From Lichenostomus cassidix (lineage: Eukaryota; Chordata; Aves; Passeriformes; Meliphagidae), in the NCBI GenBank assembly GCA_008360975.2, contig CM039182.1, positions 20,618,324 through 20,682,323 on the forward strand: DNA of 64,000 nt. Reading direction: 5' to 3'. The first letter of the stretch is position 1. Every line of letters starts with the position of its first letter. A program made the position numbers and the translations under genes. Below, piece by piece: positions 1-13,900 of the stretch. The notes under the pieces are model-generated. The model worked only from the letters and a program-made list of their open reading frames with translations. It was not told the origin of the DNA and did no database searches.

Positions 1-324
1 AGTTAAAGAGGATAATGTACTTGACAGAATGTTGGTGTATTGACTGTAACTGGCTGTCCCTTCAATGTCAATTCTGAATTAATTAATCCAAAACCAGCTA
101 ATAAGTCAAGTGGACTTTTACCTCATTTAGCATGTGATTATGGTATTGTTAAGCTCAGGAGTACTTGTGTGCAACTTAAGAGACTTATGTCATTTTATTG
201 AACATTTTATATCAATGGAGTCCCAACTGTTCTGAAAACTAACTGATTTCTTGTTAACTTGGCCCCTAACTAGATGACCTTTCTGGGTTTGCATTGTGTT
301 TCTGATTTTGTCGTACCTTTTTAG
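1..324. other. MINDY3: MINDY3 intron (3' part)
   Basis: Non-coding, AT-rich sequence ending in the pyrimidine tract and AG at 323-324. I did not find the preceding MINDY3 exon here. Confidence 0.8.
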
Positions 325-405
325 GTTGGCTCCTATCTGAAATCTCCAAAATTTCCCATTTGGATACTTGGTAGTGAAACGCACCTCACAGTCTTCTTTG
401 CCAAG
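325..405 (+). CDS. MINDY3: MINDY3 coding exon with catalytic His
   Basis: An 81-base exon between a pyrimidine-rich acceptor (ttttttag) and donor gtatgt. It encodes 27 residues from VGSYLKSP to LTVFFAK, phase 0 at both ends. The histidine of SETH is codon 382-384 and corresponds to His287 of human MINDY3, the general base that pairs with the N-terminal catalytic Cys. One residue differs from the human sequence as I recall it (Leu for Val after PIWI). An 83-residue reading frame on the opposite strand is only its shadow. Confidence 0.95.
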
Positions 406-3400
406 GTATGTTAGATGTGGTTTTGGTAACCGCAGGCACATACTCAGGACAGAAATTCAAAGTGCAGATCTTGCTACAATGTGAGTTTTATGTGGCTTTA
501 ATACAAAAACGTAGTCACTAGACCTTTTAATTAAGCTTTCCCTTGAAGGCAGAGTTGATCACATACTTCAGCAATAGCTCATAAATCTCAGTGAAGTCTT
601 TCCTTTTTAGCTTAATTTATTGGGCTGGTGGTAGTTTATGCTTTGGAACACCATGCTTGGGATAAGTACTATCTTAAATTTCTATAGTGCAAGTAAGAGT
701 TAGGTAGTAGTTTCATCTCCCTGACAGTACTTCCACAATTTTTAATCTCTAGTTGGTTGTTCTAGATTAAAAATAGATCTCAGAACTCTTACAATAATTT
801 TTGATATATCTTCTGTCAGGTATCTACTGTACCCTGTGAAACATAAAATGCTTTTGGGAGAACTCTCAGTTTAAAATCTTAGAACAGATTTTCCAAGGAG
901 ACAATTTCTGTTTCTTTAGTTGAAGATTGTAAGTTGTTTTCTGTAGATTTTATTTTTACAGAACACTTGCTTCAGATTAAAAATGTCATTGAAACTCTGA
1001 GTGGCATCTACAAGTATATTTATTGGTACTTATTAGAAGTTAACTTCCCTATACCTAATATCTTAATAATGAATTAGAATTTTAGTTATAAATCTTGAAA
1101 ACAAATACTAGAACATATGACAAAGATAAAGCTGTAAATTCTCGAGCTGTTGAATTTCCTTAATTAAAATTTTTACCTAGTCTTTAAAAAGAAAACACAA
1201 ATGCTAAGATTTTTCTTATTAAAAAACAATCACCCACAATATATTGAAAGTTTATGTGTATTAGTATTTATTTACTTTTAAACTTCATTTTTAAAAAATA
1301 CTTTGATTAGCGAGTGTTAAACATTGATTTTTTTTTTTTCAAATTTTGAATCCCTAATGCCTGATAAATACTCCTCCCTATTCCATGAACATATTCTCCT
1401 TTGGGTGTTTGTTTCCTGCTTTACTCTCTCCCCAGTTTTTCCTAGTAAAGCTTTATTATTTCAATTTTGAAATTTTATCCACAGTTTTTCTGAAGGATGC
1501 CATCAAAGTCAGTACCTTGTCATATAGGCACCAGTCTGATGCAGACAGGTATAATCACTCTGTTATGCCAGTCCACTGTTTCTATCACAGTGTTATTACA
1601 GCTAATGTTTAGTGCCTACAGGGACCATTTCCAAACAGAAATCCATTTCTAATGCTCTTTCTTTTAGGGTGTTGAAAGCTGTGTCCTGGGTTTAGAGTAA
1701 CTGGGTATCAATATCTGGTGTGTCCAATAGGTTCTCCTTTCTTCACTGAGCTTCACTTAGGTTGTGGAAGACTTCAGCTTGTGATTAATAAAAAGCAGAA
1801 TAAAGAACTGACATGATCTTGGTAAAGAATTTCTTAGGGTGTTTTTTTTTTTTGTTGTTAATATTAAGCAAAGCAGGAGCTAACGGTGTGTAAAAGGTCT
1901 TAGTTTTTGAATGTGCATGTCTAACCTCACCCTTTCTAAAGTAGCAGTTGTTGAGCATTTCAGGTGGAGCAGAGATGTGAGCTAGAGTGGAAATACAAAT
2001 TGTGTTCTCAAACCATTATTGTATCAATTGAAACTCCGTGCCAAAAACTACAAGACAAAAACTGAATTCGTTGCCAATGGTTAATCAGCAAGTTGTTCAA
2101 GTAGCATGTGTAGTTGTGTAGATGGTGTTTGATGCTGAGGCTGTAGCTTCTAGTTTGATGGTGAGTTTGGTTACATGAGAAAGAAATTTTCAGAATGGAA
2201 AGAGAAAAATGAACTGTGGAGCCAAAACCATTGCAGATTAAGTTCAAAAATACCAAGTAAGTTTTAATTCTTTCGAGCTGCATATATCTCACAGGAGCAT
2301 AAAGCCTTATTTTTAAATAGCATAATGTAAGGCAATTATTAAGCAGAACAGTGGTCACTTTTGTCATTAGCTGAGTAATTTGGTGTAGAAATTTAGAAAC
2401 GGCAATCTTCCTAGGCTACTGTTGCTATAGACAACTAGAATGGAAAAATCAGGGAGCAGAACAGAATCCTCATTGGTATCTTTGGGACTTTTCTTGAGCA
2501 TGGAGGTTCAACAAAAGGTTTTACTCAAATTCTGCATACTACCCTACTTAAAGAAAGCTGGCTGCTGTTCTTTAGTACTCAGATGCTTGACTCAGATTTT
2601 TTTACATTTGGTGAATGATAAAACATTGTTCTCCTATCAGTGGAATGAACAATAAACCACTGCACTTCTGTCTCAGAACATTTTGATTTAAATATTGTAG
2701 ACTTTTGTTGCTGTCTGCCAGAATATATTTGCACTACTCTGAATGTGGACCTTTCTTTTGTAGCTTTGACTGTGAGAAATATTTTATTTTGCAAAATAAA
2801 AAAGTCTATTCATAGCTGCCATTCTAAAACTTTGTATATTTTCAATGGATTTTAATGAGCGAAATGCAGCACAGTGTCTTTGCCCGAAGGTCACATAGCT
2901 TAAAATGAAAATAAATTAATTAAAGTAGGTAATTGGGTTTAAGCTCTCTGGTAATTGCTGCTGCATGAAATAGCCTTAAACAGAGACAGTTGAGTCAATT
3001 CCTAATTCTAAGAGAAGTCTACAGTGAGTCAGTGGTTTCTCCTGTTACTAAAATGATGTTTTATTCTACCTGCATGGTCTTCGCATCTTGATGGTCATTG
3101 CATTTCTGTACATGCTCAGTAAGTTATTAGCATCATTTTAGTACAGAGATTTGGAGAGAAATAACTATTTTCTTCATTGAAACAGCAATTTTGATTGAAG
3201 CACATTTTATTGGAGACAATATCAGTAGTTTTGTTGTCTGGGGCTTAGCCAACCTGTCATCAGCCAAATTAGTATTTGTAGTTAGATCTTGTGGAAAGAA
3301 GTAGAACCCAGAAATATCTTAAATGAAACCTCATAAATTCATTTCTAAGGTAGACTGTCTTGTTTTGCAGAGGAGTAAATGATGAAGTCAGAAAGGACAT

Positions 3401-6400
3401 GCGAATATCTGTATTAGCCAAATAGGTCTCCAGAATTCTGATACTTATGTGTATCAGATTTGGAAAATCTTTTGTGAATCGTTTAGCAGGGGACACAAAT
3501 CCTAGCAAGGAACCATAAATAATACCATCATATTTTTTTTCTTCACAACTGTGTGACTGTAAAGTCAGAAAACTGCTTAACGCTCAGCAGTCCAAATTTA
3601 ACATTTTTGAAAAAATAAGTGTGGCTGTTACTCTCAGTGGTCATGGACTGTGCATTTGCAACAAGGTAGATTTTTGCGTGAAAAAGTGAGTATGTATATT
3701 CTTCATAGGCTACTAAATCTAAGCAGCCATGATTTCTGCCTCTCCATGCCCACCCTTCTTCTCAGTGAATAGAAGAACTTTCAAATGGCTTCAGTCCAAA
3801 ATAGCAAACAAGGAGGCTTTCATCTGGCACACTGAGTTTGCCTGTGTGCTCTGTCAGACAGTGTGAAGGCAAATATGTGGTGTTGCAAATGTCCTCGAAA
3901 AATCAGCTTTACCATTACAGTCTTTCTGTATTTTTTTCCTCTTTTATTGTAGGGATAAGAGAGAATAGAAGTGGTGCAGCTCTAAATAAGGCTGTGATGT
4001 TCTGGATGAAATGTTTTATGGGCACTTCTTAATTATTTTTATAATACTTATGTATCAAAAGTTATGATAAGCTGAGACAATTCAGAACTTCTAGGATTGT
4101 CAAAGTGTGGTCAGACAGTGTACGAAAGAATACTAACATGTTGAAATGTTATGCAGAATATAACAAGAAAATGTTCCAGTGCAAAGAATAGGAAGAGTAA
4201 CAGCAGGTTAATAGGTACTTTCTAAGTACTCTCCACTGACATGCAAATCCATATGGTGTAGAAGTTTGAATTTAGACTCTTTGAAAGGGAAAAGACAGCA
4301 TGGAATGAATTTCTGGGGACTTCAGGTGATTGTAACTGTTGTGGGGACACTTCAGCTATGTAAGTTTTTAAAAAATTCCCTTAGTTTGTTTCTAGGTCTT
4401 GGAGCACACAGGCCACAACAGAATTGGCTATCCATTTTCAATTACAGCGTTGTAACATTTCTAGACTTGAAGGGTCAGATAAGCAGAGAAAACTCTGAGA
4501 GAGTTTTCTGAGAGATCCAAATAAGTTACACATTGCTGCTTTTGAACGAAAATGTCCTGTCCTGGTCTCCTGGATGCACGTTGGTTTCGGATTACTTTTT
4601 TTTTTTTTTTTTTTTTTACTTTGATCACTGTAACCTGTTCTATGTATCCTCAGGGCCTTTCTTCTGCATCCTTGATAGAATTGTCTCTCAGAAGAAAGAA
4701 CATTCACTTCCCTTCCTAAACAATCTTTTTCATCAGAGTTCAACTGAGGGGCACCTTAACAAACACTGACACTGCTATAGGAGAGCCTTAATTTGGGTCA
4801 GTGGTGTTTACCAGGACTGAGGGCTGAGGAGGAGTGTTACTTGTACAGTGTTTAAGCTCAGAACACCAACAGAGATTGTCAGTGGTCATGAAATAAAACA
4901 AGATGCATGTGTGAAAATTTAATCATCATTAGTATGTGTTAACAACTTTGGTTTCTACAAAAGTAACCTATGTGTGTCCTTTAACTTAAGAACTCTTCTG
5001 ATTTGGAAAGGTAGTGAAAAATATCTATGCACTTCCTTTTGTTTTTTGCTCCCACGACCAGTGAATGCAGGTGATCAAATTTTGAACAAGTATTTCATCA
5101 GAGATGAAATTTCATCAGAGATGAAATTAAAATCACATTTTGAAGATTCCACTTCAGGAAATGTTTGCAAAGCATGTGGATTGAGAGTCTTTAGTTTTCA
5201 AGAGTAAGAGGAATTGGTTCTGGTTGGAACAGTCTGCACACATAATGGAAAAGATATATATATATATATATATGAGGCAACTGCAGAAATTGTTTCTGGG
5301 CTTAAAGTAAGGTTCACATTTTCTGTGTGCTGTGTAGGAGCAGGGAGGCAGATACTGCTCTGTTTTTGAAAATAGCTCTCACCTGACTAAATCAGCATTG
5401 AATCTCCAAATATTTCTATTGGCTGTTAATTTTGGAGCTCCTTTCTGCAGGAAGAGAGCCCTTTTCAAAATGAATGTTAACGGAGGGTGTTTCCTGTGGC
5501 AATTGTGGGCTCCCAAAAAGAAGTGAAGTTACTCTACTGGTTGGTTTAGGATTTTGTAGTGTAAATGATATTGCTAAATGAATTTAAGTTGTTCTGAACA
5601 ACACAGCAGTTCATAAGTTCATAAGTAATTCCAAATGATTTTTCTAATAGAAGGTCCAACTTTGAGGTCTCATTGTTGGCAGGGGACACCTCAAAATAAG
5701 ATACTTCTGAAAGGTACTACCCTACTCTAGCTTTGTGACATCACAGAGCCTAACTGTGAAACCTTGTTCTGCTCTTTGTGGGTCTACTCCAGTTTTATTT
5801 GCAAATGAATTTGTTCCTACTACAGATATGTGCTCCTTTTTGTGAACAGATGCTTCTGGACAGTTTGTTTATTGTTTGTTTGGAAGGTTTTCTGTGGGAG
5901 AACTTGTGCTTTTTATATTTATGTCAGTGATTTTCACACCAGCATTTATCAAGCAACTTTTAGATTTTGTCTAAGTTTTTCATTCTAGTAAAAGAGACTC
6001 TATATGTGATGTAACAGGGTGTAGTGGTATAATTCTTTCTAGTGAAACCAGTTAATAAAATCAATTTACCCAAAGTCACGGTGTTTTTATCTTCACTGAA
6101 GAAAACTGGAGCATTGTGATTTATGAAGTCTGTATTTCTTTTCTTTTCTTTTTTTTTTTATTTAATTAGAAATGTTGTTTTGGTTTTAAGTGGAGGTGGC
6201 TGTCATGAGAAACTTTAGCCATCATATAGTTTTTAGCTTTACTCGGGAGAAATATTTGTTTCATTTTGTTTTCCTATTTCCCACATTGTTTGAGTGAGCA
6301 GCCAGTTCTGATAGCTGCTAGGAAATACCAGATCTCTCTGTCTGCTCATAATTTTTGATGGTCTCTACTTCAGCTTTAATAAGAGAATTTTTAAATAATG

Positions 6401-9400
6401 GACAAAGAAAAGCTCCTCTGAGTGGCTATAGTCACTGAAAAAAGTTTATCCTAAAATGTTACACATTTTGATACTACTCTGTTGTCAGGTAGATGAGAGC
6501 ATGCCTTTGTGCTGACTCTGGGCACGCTGTTTCCAAGCCTAGATGAAAACGTGTAAAATGAGGAGTGGGGAGTAGTTCTAGCAGTTCCAATAGAAACTTT
6601 CAATCCACCAACATCTAGAGACAAAAACTGAAAATAAAACACTACTACTTGTTGTATGAGATACTCTTTGAAATGAACGATGGAAGGGTGAGAGAATGAA
6701 GGATAGAAAGCCAGTGCAATAAGAAAACCTTTTCTTGATCCACAAATCAAAAATGAAGGAATTTCACACAAACTGCTAAGCTCTCAATTTGGTGTATTGT
6801 AGGAGCACTTCTGAATGAGAAAACTTACAAAGAAATTATGTCTAAACAATGACCACGAATATCACATTAAACATTTTTAGGAAAAATGTCTCCTTAATCA
6901 TTTCAAGTCTATTTTAAATACAACCAGTAAGAAAAGTGATTCTAGAGGACATCTATCAATTTACTTTTCCAACTTCCTAGCTCCCTTCAAAGTGTGTGCT
7001 CTGTTTACTTTCTGCTTGCTCGGTTGCATTTCAGTTGGTTAAGAAATAAACTTTTGTCTGATTTTTAAAATTAATAGTAGGTTGTGGGAATGTACTTGAG
7101 GCTAATGGGTAGTCATCTCCTTGAGACAGTATTTTGGCAGTAAGCTGACAGATACATTGAACAGGAGCTAGCTCTGTGTTTAGTGGAAAGCTTGTAGTGG
7201 TGAACATGTCAAACACCTGTTGTGCAAAATGCACTGAGCAGTATAGAAACGGTGGGTCATTTACAGCCTGTTTGTAGGCAGTGCTGTCCCAAGGAGTACA
7301 TTTTCCTTTTCCTCATATTCGAATGGATGCCTTTCATATGTGAACTGAAACTGGGGGCTGGAAGGTAACAAATCGGCTCCTACCTCATAGGAGAACTTAC
7401 TGGTATCTGGAAGGAATTGCAGCCTCTTGTCTCTGGAAGGAGGAGGTTACGTGCAACATCTAATTTGCATGTACATTAGCCTACCAAAGACTGATTTTTA
7501 AAAAAACACATTTTAGTTGTTTCATTCTTTTTGATAGTATATGCGGAGTGGTTTGCAAATAGTAAATACATCCAAGAAATTGCTAAGTGCAATTTTATAA
7601 TTAATAAGTCAATGTCACATAGATTCTGAAAGTGAAGGTACTGGATAGAAACAAAGGCTGAAGATTTGTATCACTCTGTATCCCTTTTAGGTATGAAACC
7701 AATATTGGTTCCAGCTATATTTGATACAATAGCAAAGACGTAGGGCCTGAGTCATCACATGATGGGTAAATAATTTTGGGATTGAAATTTGGATTAATAG
7801 ACATACTAGCTCATCATTGAAATACAATTAATAAATTGATACAGTTTTTTATTAGTATTGAAGTATTTAAATAATAATCAAATTGATATTTAACAAAACA
7901 CTGCATTATAAAAATGGTATTTATCATTCCAAATCAAGTGAAAAGCAGAATACTGATAGCTTTTTCCTCCATCATTTGCTTCTTCCACTAGTCAGGTGTC
8001 CTAACCTTTCCACATACAAGTCCCACTTAATTCTTCCACAATTACTTCATTTTCAGCTGTACTAAATAGAAAAATACTGTTTATGCTATTGCTCAGATAG
8101 CAGTGCAGTAGTATACAGCCATCCATTAAGAGCTCACCTGAAGTTTTCTTAAACATTCCTTTTGTTGCTTGTGTATTCTGTTATTTTTTTTTCCTCCTGG
8201 TCACCAAACATTTCCACCTCATGCAATGCATTAACATTTACCACTTGATTCTGCATTTGACATATGTTATGTTTGCAGCTATTACAGTCTGTTCATAATA
8301 TTCTGAAATTATGTATTGTTTATAAATATGTTTTTGCATAATTGATTCACAGACACCTTCCCTCTGCGGTCATTGCCATGGAATATTATATGGCATAACT
8401 TGGAACACTTCCAGTGTCTGATAGCTTCCAGGCTGGGAATGAATTAATGCTTAGTTCACAGTAGATCTTGGCCTGAAAAATAAAACTCTTTTTCATAAGC
8501 CTTTTTCTCATTTGTGTGTTTATGCCTTGGCTTTTTAGTGTTCAAAATGATTTTACACTTTAGCTTTCTGCATGTGTTTGGATATAATACTCTCCTTTTT
8601 ATTTGAACCCCTCTGGATAGTGGAGCAAGTATTATTCCACCCTAAGCAATTTGTAGTTCATGCAGTATTTGTGATTAAATGGAGGGGAGAAGCATAAACT
8701 TCTTGTTTTCCGTGAAGATCTTCTGAAGTCTTAACCCAAAAGCTTTGACTTTAATAGGTTTAGTGCATTTTCATTTCCTGCTAGTTTACAAGTCATTGTA
8801 TAGCACACGGTTAAGAAGAAGACATTAGCTTTATTAGTAGTTAATCTGGCATCAAGTGAAGAATAGAAGGAAGGGTGTTAGTTACAAGCTGTAGAACACT
8901 CCTTTCCAGAAGTTCTGTAGATGCAGTGCTATGCTCCAGTGTTCACACCAGGCTTTGGCACAATGGTGTATTTATGAAGGAGATAAGCAGAGGAAAAGAT
9001 GCTGTTCTAGTCATAAGGTGCAACCTCAGCACGTGGAGAGGGGAAAAAAGGCGAGTTTAGTTTCCTTTTTTTTTTCCCCAAAACCGTATGTATGCATGAT
9101 TGTCAGTTCCTAAACCAGAGCAGGTCAGTAAATAAACCAATTTAGGACAGCCAGTAGTATATTCTACTATAGTCAGGGGTTATCTTTGTAAAATCATTCC
9201 AGAAATGGAATTTTGAAAGAGAAATTTTGAGTCATTTCTACACAGAATTCTTTGTAAGAGCCCTAAAAGCTAAACGGTCTTTCAAAATACGGAACTTAAT
9301 ATGCTTGTAGTATCACGATGAAGAGAAGGCAAGTAAAATGAACAACTTTTTCACATATGCCATGTACCTTTACATGAGGTAAGAGGTAGAAATCATAAAC

Positions 9401-10916
9401 CTTCATAGTGCCAGCCTCACACCATCCATTCTTTGCTTTACAAGTCACCTGCCTTTTACTTTAATTGTAGCCTACTAACTTAGTATCTTTAATACCAGGT
9501 AATGACACTGGGAATACTAAGACTTAGAACTGGGAATCTAATATTCACCATGTGACAGAATGCTAGTTCTAGTTTATGAGCTGATTATCTGCCTGTCCCT
9601 TCTTCTGTTTGAGAAAATGTGTCTCAATGAATGGCTGTTAATCCTTGTTTACATGTTATAAATGCATGTTCTGGATGGAATCTGAGGAATCATTCTTCCC
9701 CTTACAATTTTTCTACCTGGGAAAATGTCCTGTAGTCAATGTATTACGGAACTGAGGAAACAGAGAGTTTTAAATGTAGTTACTGATGCCTCTTAAAGGT
9801 ATTTTAAAGTGAAGTGTTCTTGGGTTAAACAACAGGGAAATTATTTTGTGGCCATTTGTCTCTCTGCATATTTTTTCCCCAAAATGTCTGAAGACCAGAT
9901 GTTCTTTCTGAGCAGGGCACCATGTATCCTTGGAAGAAGAGGTTGACATTTTTTTATTCTCTGTTCAGCCTGCTTTATTCCCATGTTCCCAAACCCTACT
10001 GGGATAGAAGCGGGAACTAGAAACAGTAAATGAGACTGAAAACATGTCAACATATGCTTCAGTAATAAAAACACACTTTAAAATAGTAACTGTTGTTGTC
10101 CTCTTCTGAAACTTTGTACCGAGTTCTGCTTTTTGCAAAACTCAGAAACTTCCTGATAAATGTGTGACATGACAGACTGAACTTGTGTAGAGAATCTCTA
10201 TCAGGAGACTTTAGGTAATTTTATAAATAGGAGGAATCTGGTTTGGTTGTAGGTTGTAGTAGAAATCAGTTTGGGTTGTAGCTGTTGTTTGATAATACCT
10301 TAATACATCTAACAGCTGTAGAATCCCTGGGAACACAGAGTGAATGCATATACAGCGTCCGATTTAATCCAAGTATAATCACAAAGATCTTCAGTAACCA
10401 GTTTCTAACCACTTTTTTAAAAGTATTGAAAAACAAGTCTTTCATCCCTTTATTTGCTCCTTTTATACTGATAGCTTTGTTGCAGGCAGAATAATATCTT
10501 TGATCTCTTTTGATAAGATAACTCTACTCTCAGGTTAGGATATGTGAATGAATGAATTGAAAGTCTAAATGTGGAAGGATACAAATGCAAAGAAAAGGCA
10601 GAGACAGGGATTGTCTATGGAGGAGGAAGCTTTGAACACTTCCTAGCAAAGGTGAAAAATATTTAATGATACTTTAGATATTGCCCTCATTTTCTGTCTT
10701 TCTCCTCTTACATAACATAAGAAGTTACATGTGACCACCTGTGTTAATAATATATTTTTTTGTTTCTAAAACTGTAGTAACCTCATTTCAATATCTAGGT
10801 GCATTTTTTCCAGTGTTGGTTTGTTTTACATCAGATGTATATGAAATCTGTTTTCTCTTTGTATTGCAGGGAGTCCAGTGCCATTTTCCTCTACCAGTTG
10901 ATAGTCTGGGGTATCT

Positions 10917-10948
<32 letters not shown>

Positions 10949-13900
10949 GACTTTTAAAATAACTGTTACAGAGGGATGCCAGAGTTGTCAGTCAAACAGA
11001 CTGTGGTATGAAAATACTGAAACAGTGCAGGTGTATTTAGAGAAAAAGCTGCGTAGTTAAGAAAGTTCGTGCAGTCAGAATGAAGTGAGATGGGCTTTAC
11101 TGTATAATACAGCTTCAATGAGAAAAATATCACAAGTTTTATTTTAAAAGAATAAACATGCTGTTTTTTATATAAGCTAATTGCTCTGCTCTGCTACTGT
11201 TGGAATTAGCTACCTGAAATACTATGCTTCAAATATTAATAGAAACAGCAATACCTTTTTATAATATATAAAACTGTCATGTTTGTGAATATTTAGTATT
11301 TTCTCTGTACATGTAGCAATAATATGCATATAAAGATTTCCTGACATACTACTAAACCATACTAAATAACAGTGGATTACATGCCATTATTAATACACTT
11401 CTTTTTTTCATTGCTTCATAGAGCTTCTACATTTCACATGAAAAGCCATGAAATATTACTGTTAGATTAATTAACCAGGTAAAAATTGTCCTTTAGAATC
11501 ACTTGTCATATTTGAGTTATAAAATAATTAATCCAGTCTATTTTCAAAAACATTACATCGTTCTGGATTGAAGGAAACCAGAGGGTTTTCGTCATCCCAA
11601 GAGAGAATTATGTGGTTTAAATGGGAAACTGAATACTGTAAGCTGGTTTCCAGCATCAAGTACAGCTTTCAGTGTTGTGAGAACTGTATTTAGGAAGATT
11701 TAAATTTCTGCAGTACATCTCCACTAGTTTTAAACTATGCTTTCAAATGTTCCTGGCATTGCCAACTAGAATTAGTATGTTTATACTCACCACTGCATTG
11801 TATAGCAATCAGCTCATGTCTATAGGCTGAAATAGTATTAGTTGTAGAAATAGTATTTAATAAAGATTTTTTTTAATGTGGAAAAAAGGTAGCATAATAA
11901 TAGAAGCTAAAGTTCATAGTGAGTGAATTATATTGTGGAGGTTTTGGAAGTCATAAAGCATGGAATTTGTCCACTTCCAGCTTGATTCCTCTAAGGAACA
12001 AAATTTGGTGTTTGTATAGCAATGCATTCTGTCTTCCAACAAAAAAAACCCAAAATCTTTGGGAATATAATTTGAAAAGCTCATCTTTCAGATTAATCTT
12101 GTGACTGGAGGGTAGTATGTAATTTAGTTATTAGATAAGAATTCCAGTAAACTCAATTTTGCTGACTCCTGGTCTATAATTCCAGTAATCTTTTTTTGCT
12201 TTCAAAACAAAGACCTTGTTCTGTGTTGATGAACGAAACAAACTAGTAACTGAGTAAGAAAAAGACTATATACCTAATCTTTATTGGTTTACAGTAATCT
12301 CTTGTAATCTGTCCATGAAAGCAAGGAACATGTTGAAGAAACTCTTATTTTTCTTTTAGTCACCAAGTGAATTGCTGCCTTCTTGTGATGTTTTAAACTA
12401 AACCACCACCATCTGTGGCAATGTAACTGTTAAGCAGATATTCATTGTACTTCTGATTTGCTCTTATTTCTTAAAAACTGCAATGCTGTGGCTTTTTTGT
12501 TGGCAGTCTTATTAAACCAATCTCTTCCACAGGAATGGCGGATATATTGTAGTTTCTATAACTTGAGAGTATGTTAAAAGCCCTGCTTTCCAGATTAATA
12601 GGCTGACAGGGTCTTAAAATTTCTGTTATTAATTCTTCCTCTTTGGTTTGTGTTCTCCACAGCCTCACCCCACCCTTGGATCAAGTAGTCTCTCTTTTCT
12701 GTCTGATAGTATGGGTGTAGGTGAAAAAGAATTTGAAGTAGTCCTGAAGTAGTCCATATGTAGCTTTTCATTCTTCCCTACTTAGAACTCTCTTCTGTTC
12801 TCAACAAGGTGCTGTAATGTGAATGCAGTCCTTTCACTTTTGCAAGACAGCATGCAGCTAAAGGCAGTTTGCTACCTTTTAACCATCTTGTTGCAACAAA
12901 TTGCTCACCATGAATGTTCCTCCTCCACCCCCACATCTCTCCCTTGACAAGCACTTTCAGAAAAACAGTTGTCTTTTCCTGGTCTAAAAAACAAGGTTTG
13001 TACTTTATTTTCTGACCCCTGATAAGAGCTCTGCTGCTACCTTGGTGGTGGCATTCTTCCTTTTGTGTCTTTTGCCTCTCTTACTCAAGAAAAGTATTTT
13101 CTTTTGGCATTTTCTGGATCTTAGATAGACTCGTAGCCCCTCTTCAAGGCTTAAGAGGATGCTGTATATGATCTTTGACACCTGCCATTCTGAAGTGGAA
13201 ATAGTTGCGGCTGCAGAGCTCTTGTATAGGTGACAGAAAAGCCAAGGACCTTTTCTGTAGCTTCACCGTATGCAGATCTCAAGTGGCAAAAATCTTATAC
13301 TCCTTCAAGTATTCTTTGGGTATGTTACAGTTGCTTGGCATTTTTAATGCTTTCTCTCATGGAAGATAATACACTGCAGAGGAATCTCACATTCAATTTG
13401 CCAGCACATTGTAAGTGGTCTCTGCAGGCCACTACCATCACTGTAACAACCAGAGGCAGTGTCCCCTGCAAACTGTTCCTGCAGATGATGTCCCTGAACA
13501 CTAATAGTAGTCTTGAACTAGTCTTCATTGGCCATCTTTCTGTTCAGAGCCAGACTCATACTCTTAAACTACATTTATGTCAAATAACATGAAATGCTTT
13601 AGGACAGCCCTTTGCAGGTAAGGGCTCTAGGATTTGCCTTGCTTTGTTACCACGGCATAATTCTCTAACTCAGTCCCCTTCCAGGCAGACCCTTTACAAT
13701 AGTCTGCCTAAATTGACAGTAGATGCTATATTGGTGAGTATTTTTAGAACCAGTAACTTCATACCTCAGCAGTCTCCAGACTTCTTCAGTAGTGCCTAAG
13801 AGGAAACAAGATCTATGACCTTTCTGTAACTGTTCAGTTCTTTGTATGATGGTAATAATAGCCTCCTGTTTTACATCTTAAGGACTCTTTTTCTTTGGTT

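Noticed and set aside
2008..2367. 119-codon antisense frame
   Set aside because: Cysteine/leucine-rich low-complexity translation of AT-rich intron with no domain or splice context.
13230..13592. 120-codon frame in a MINDY3 intron
   Set aside because: No recognisable protein similarity, an overlapping antisense frame of similar quality, and chance length for this amount of DNA.
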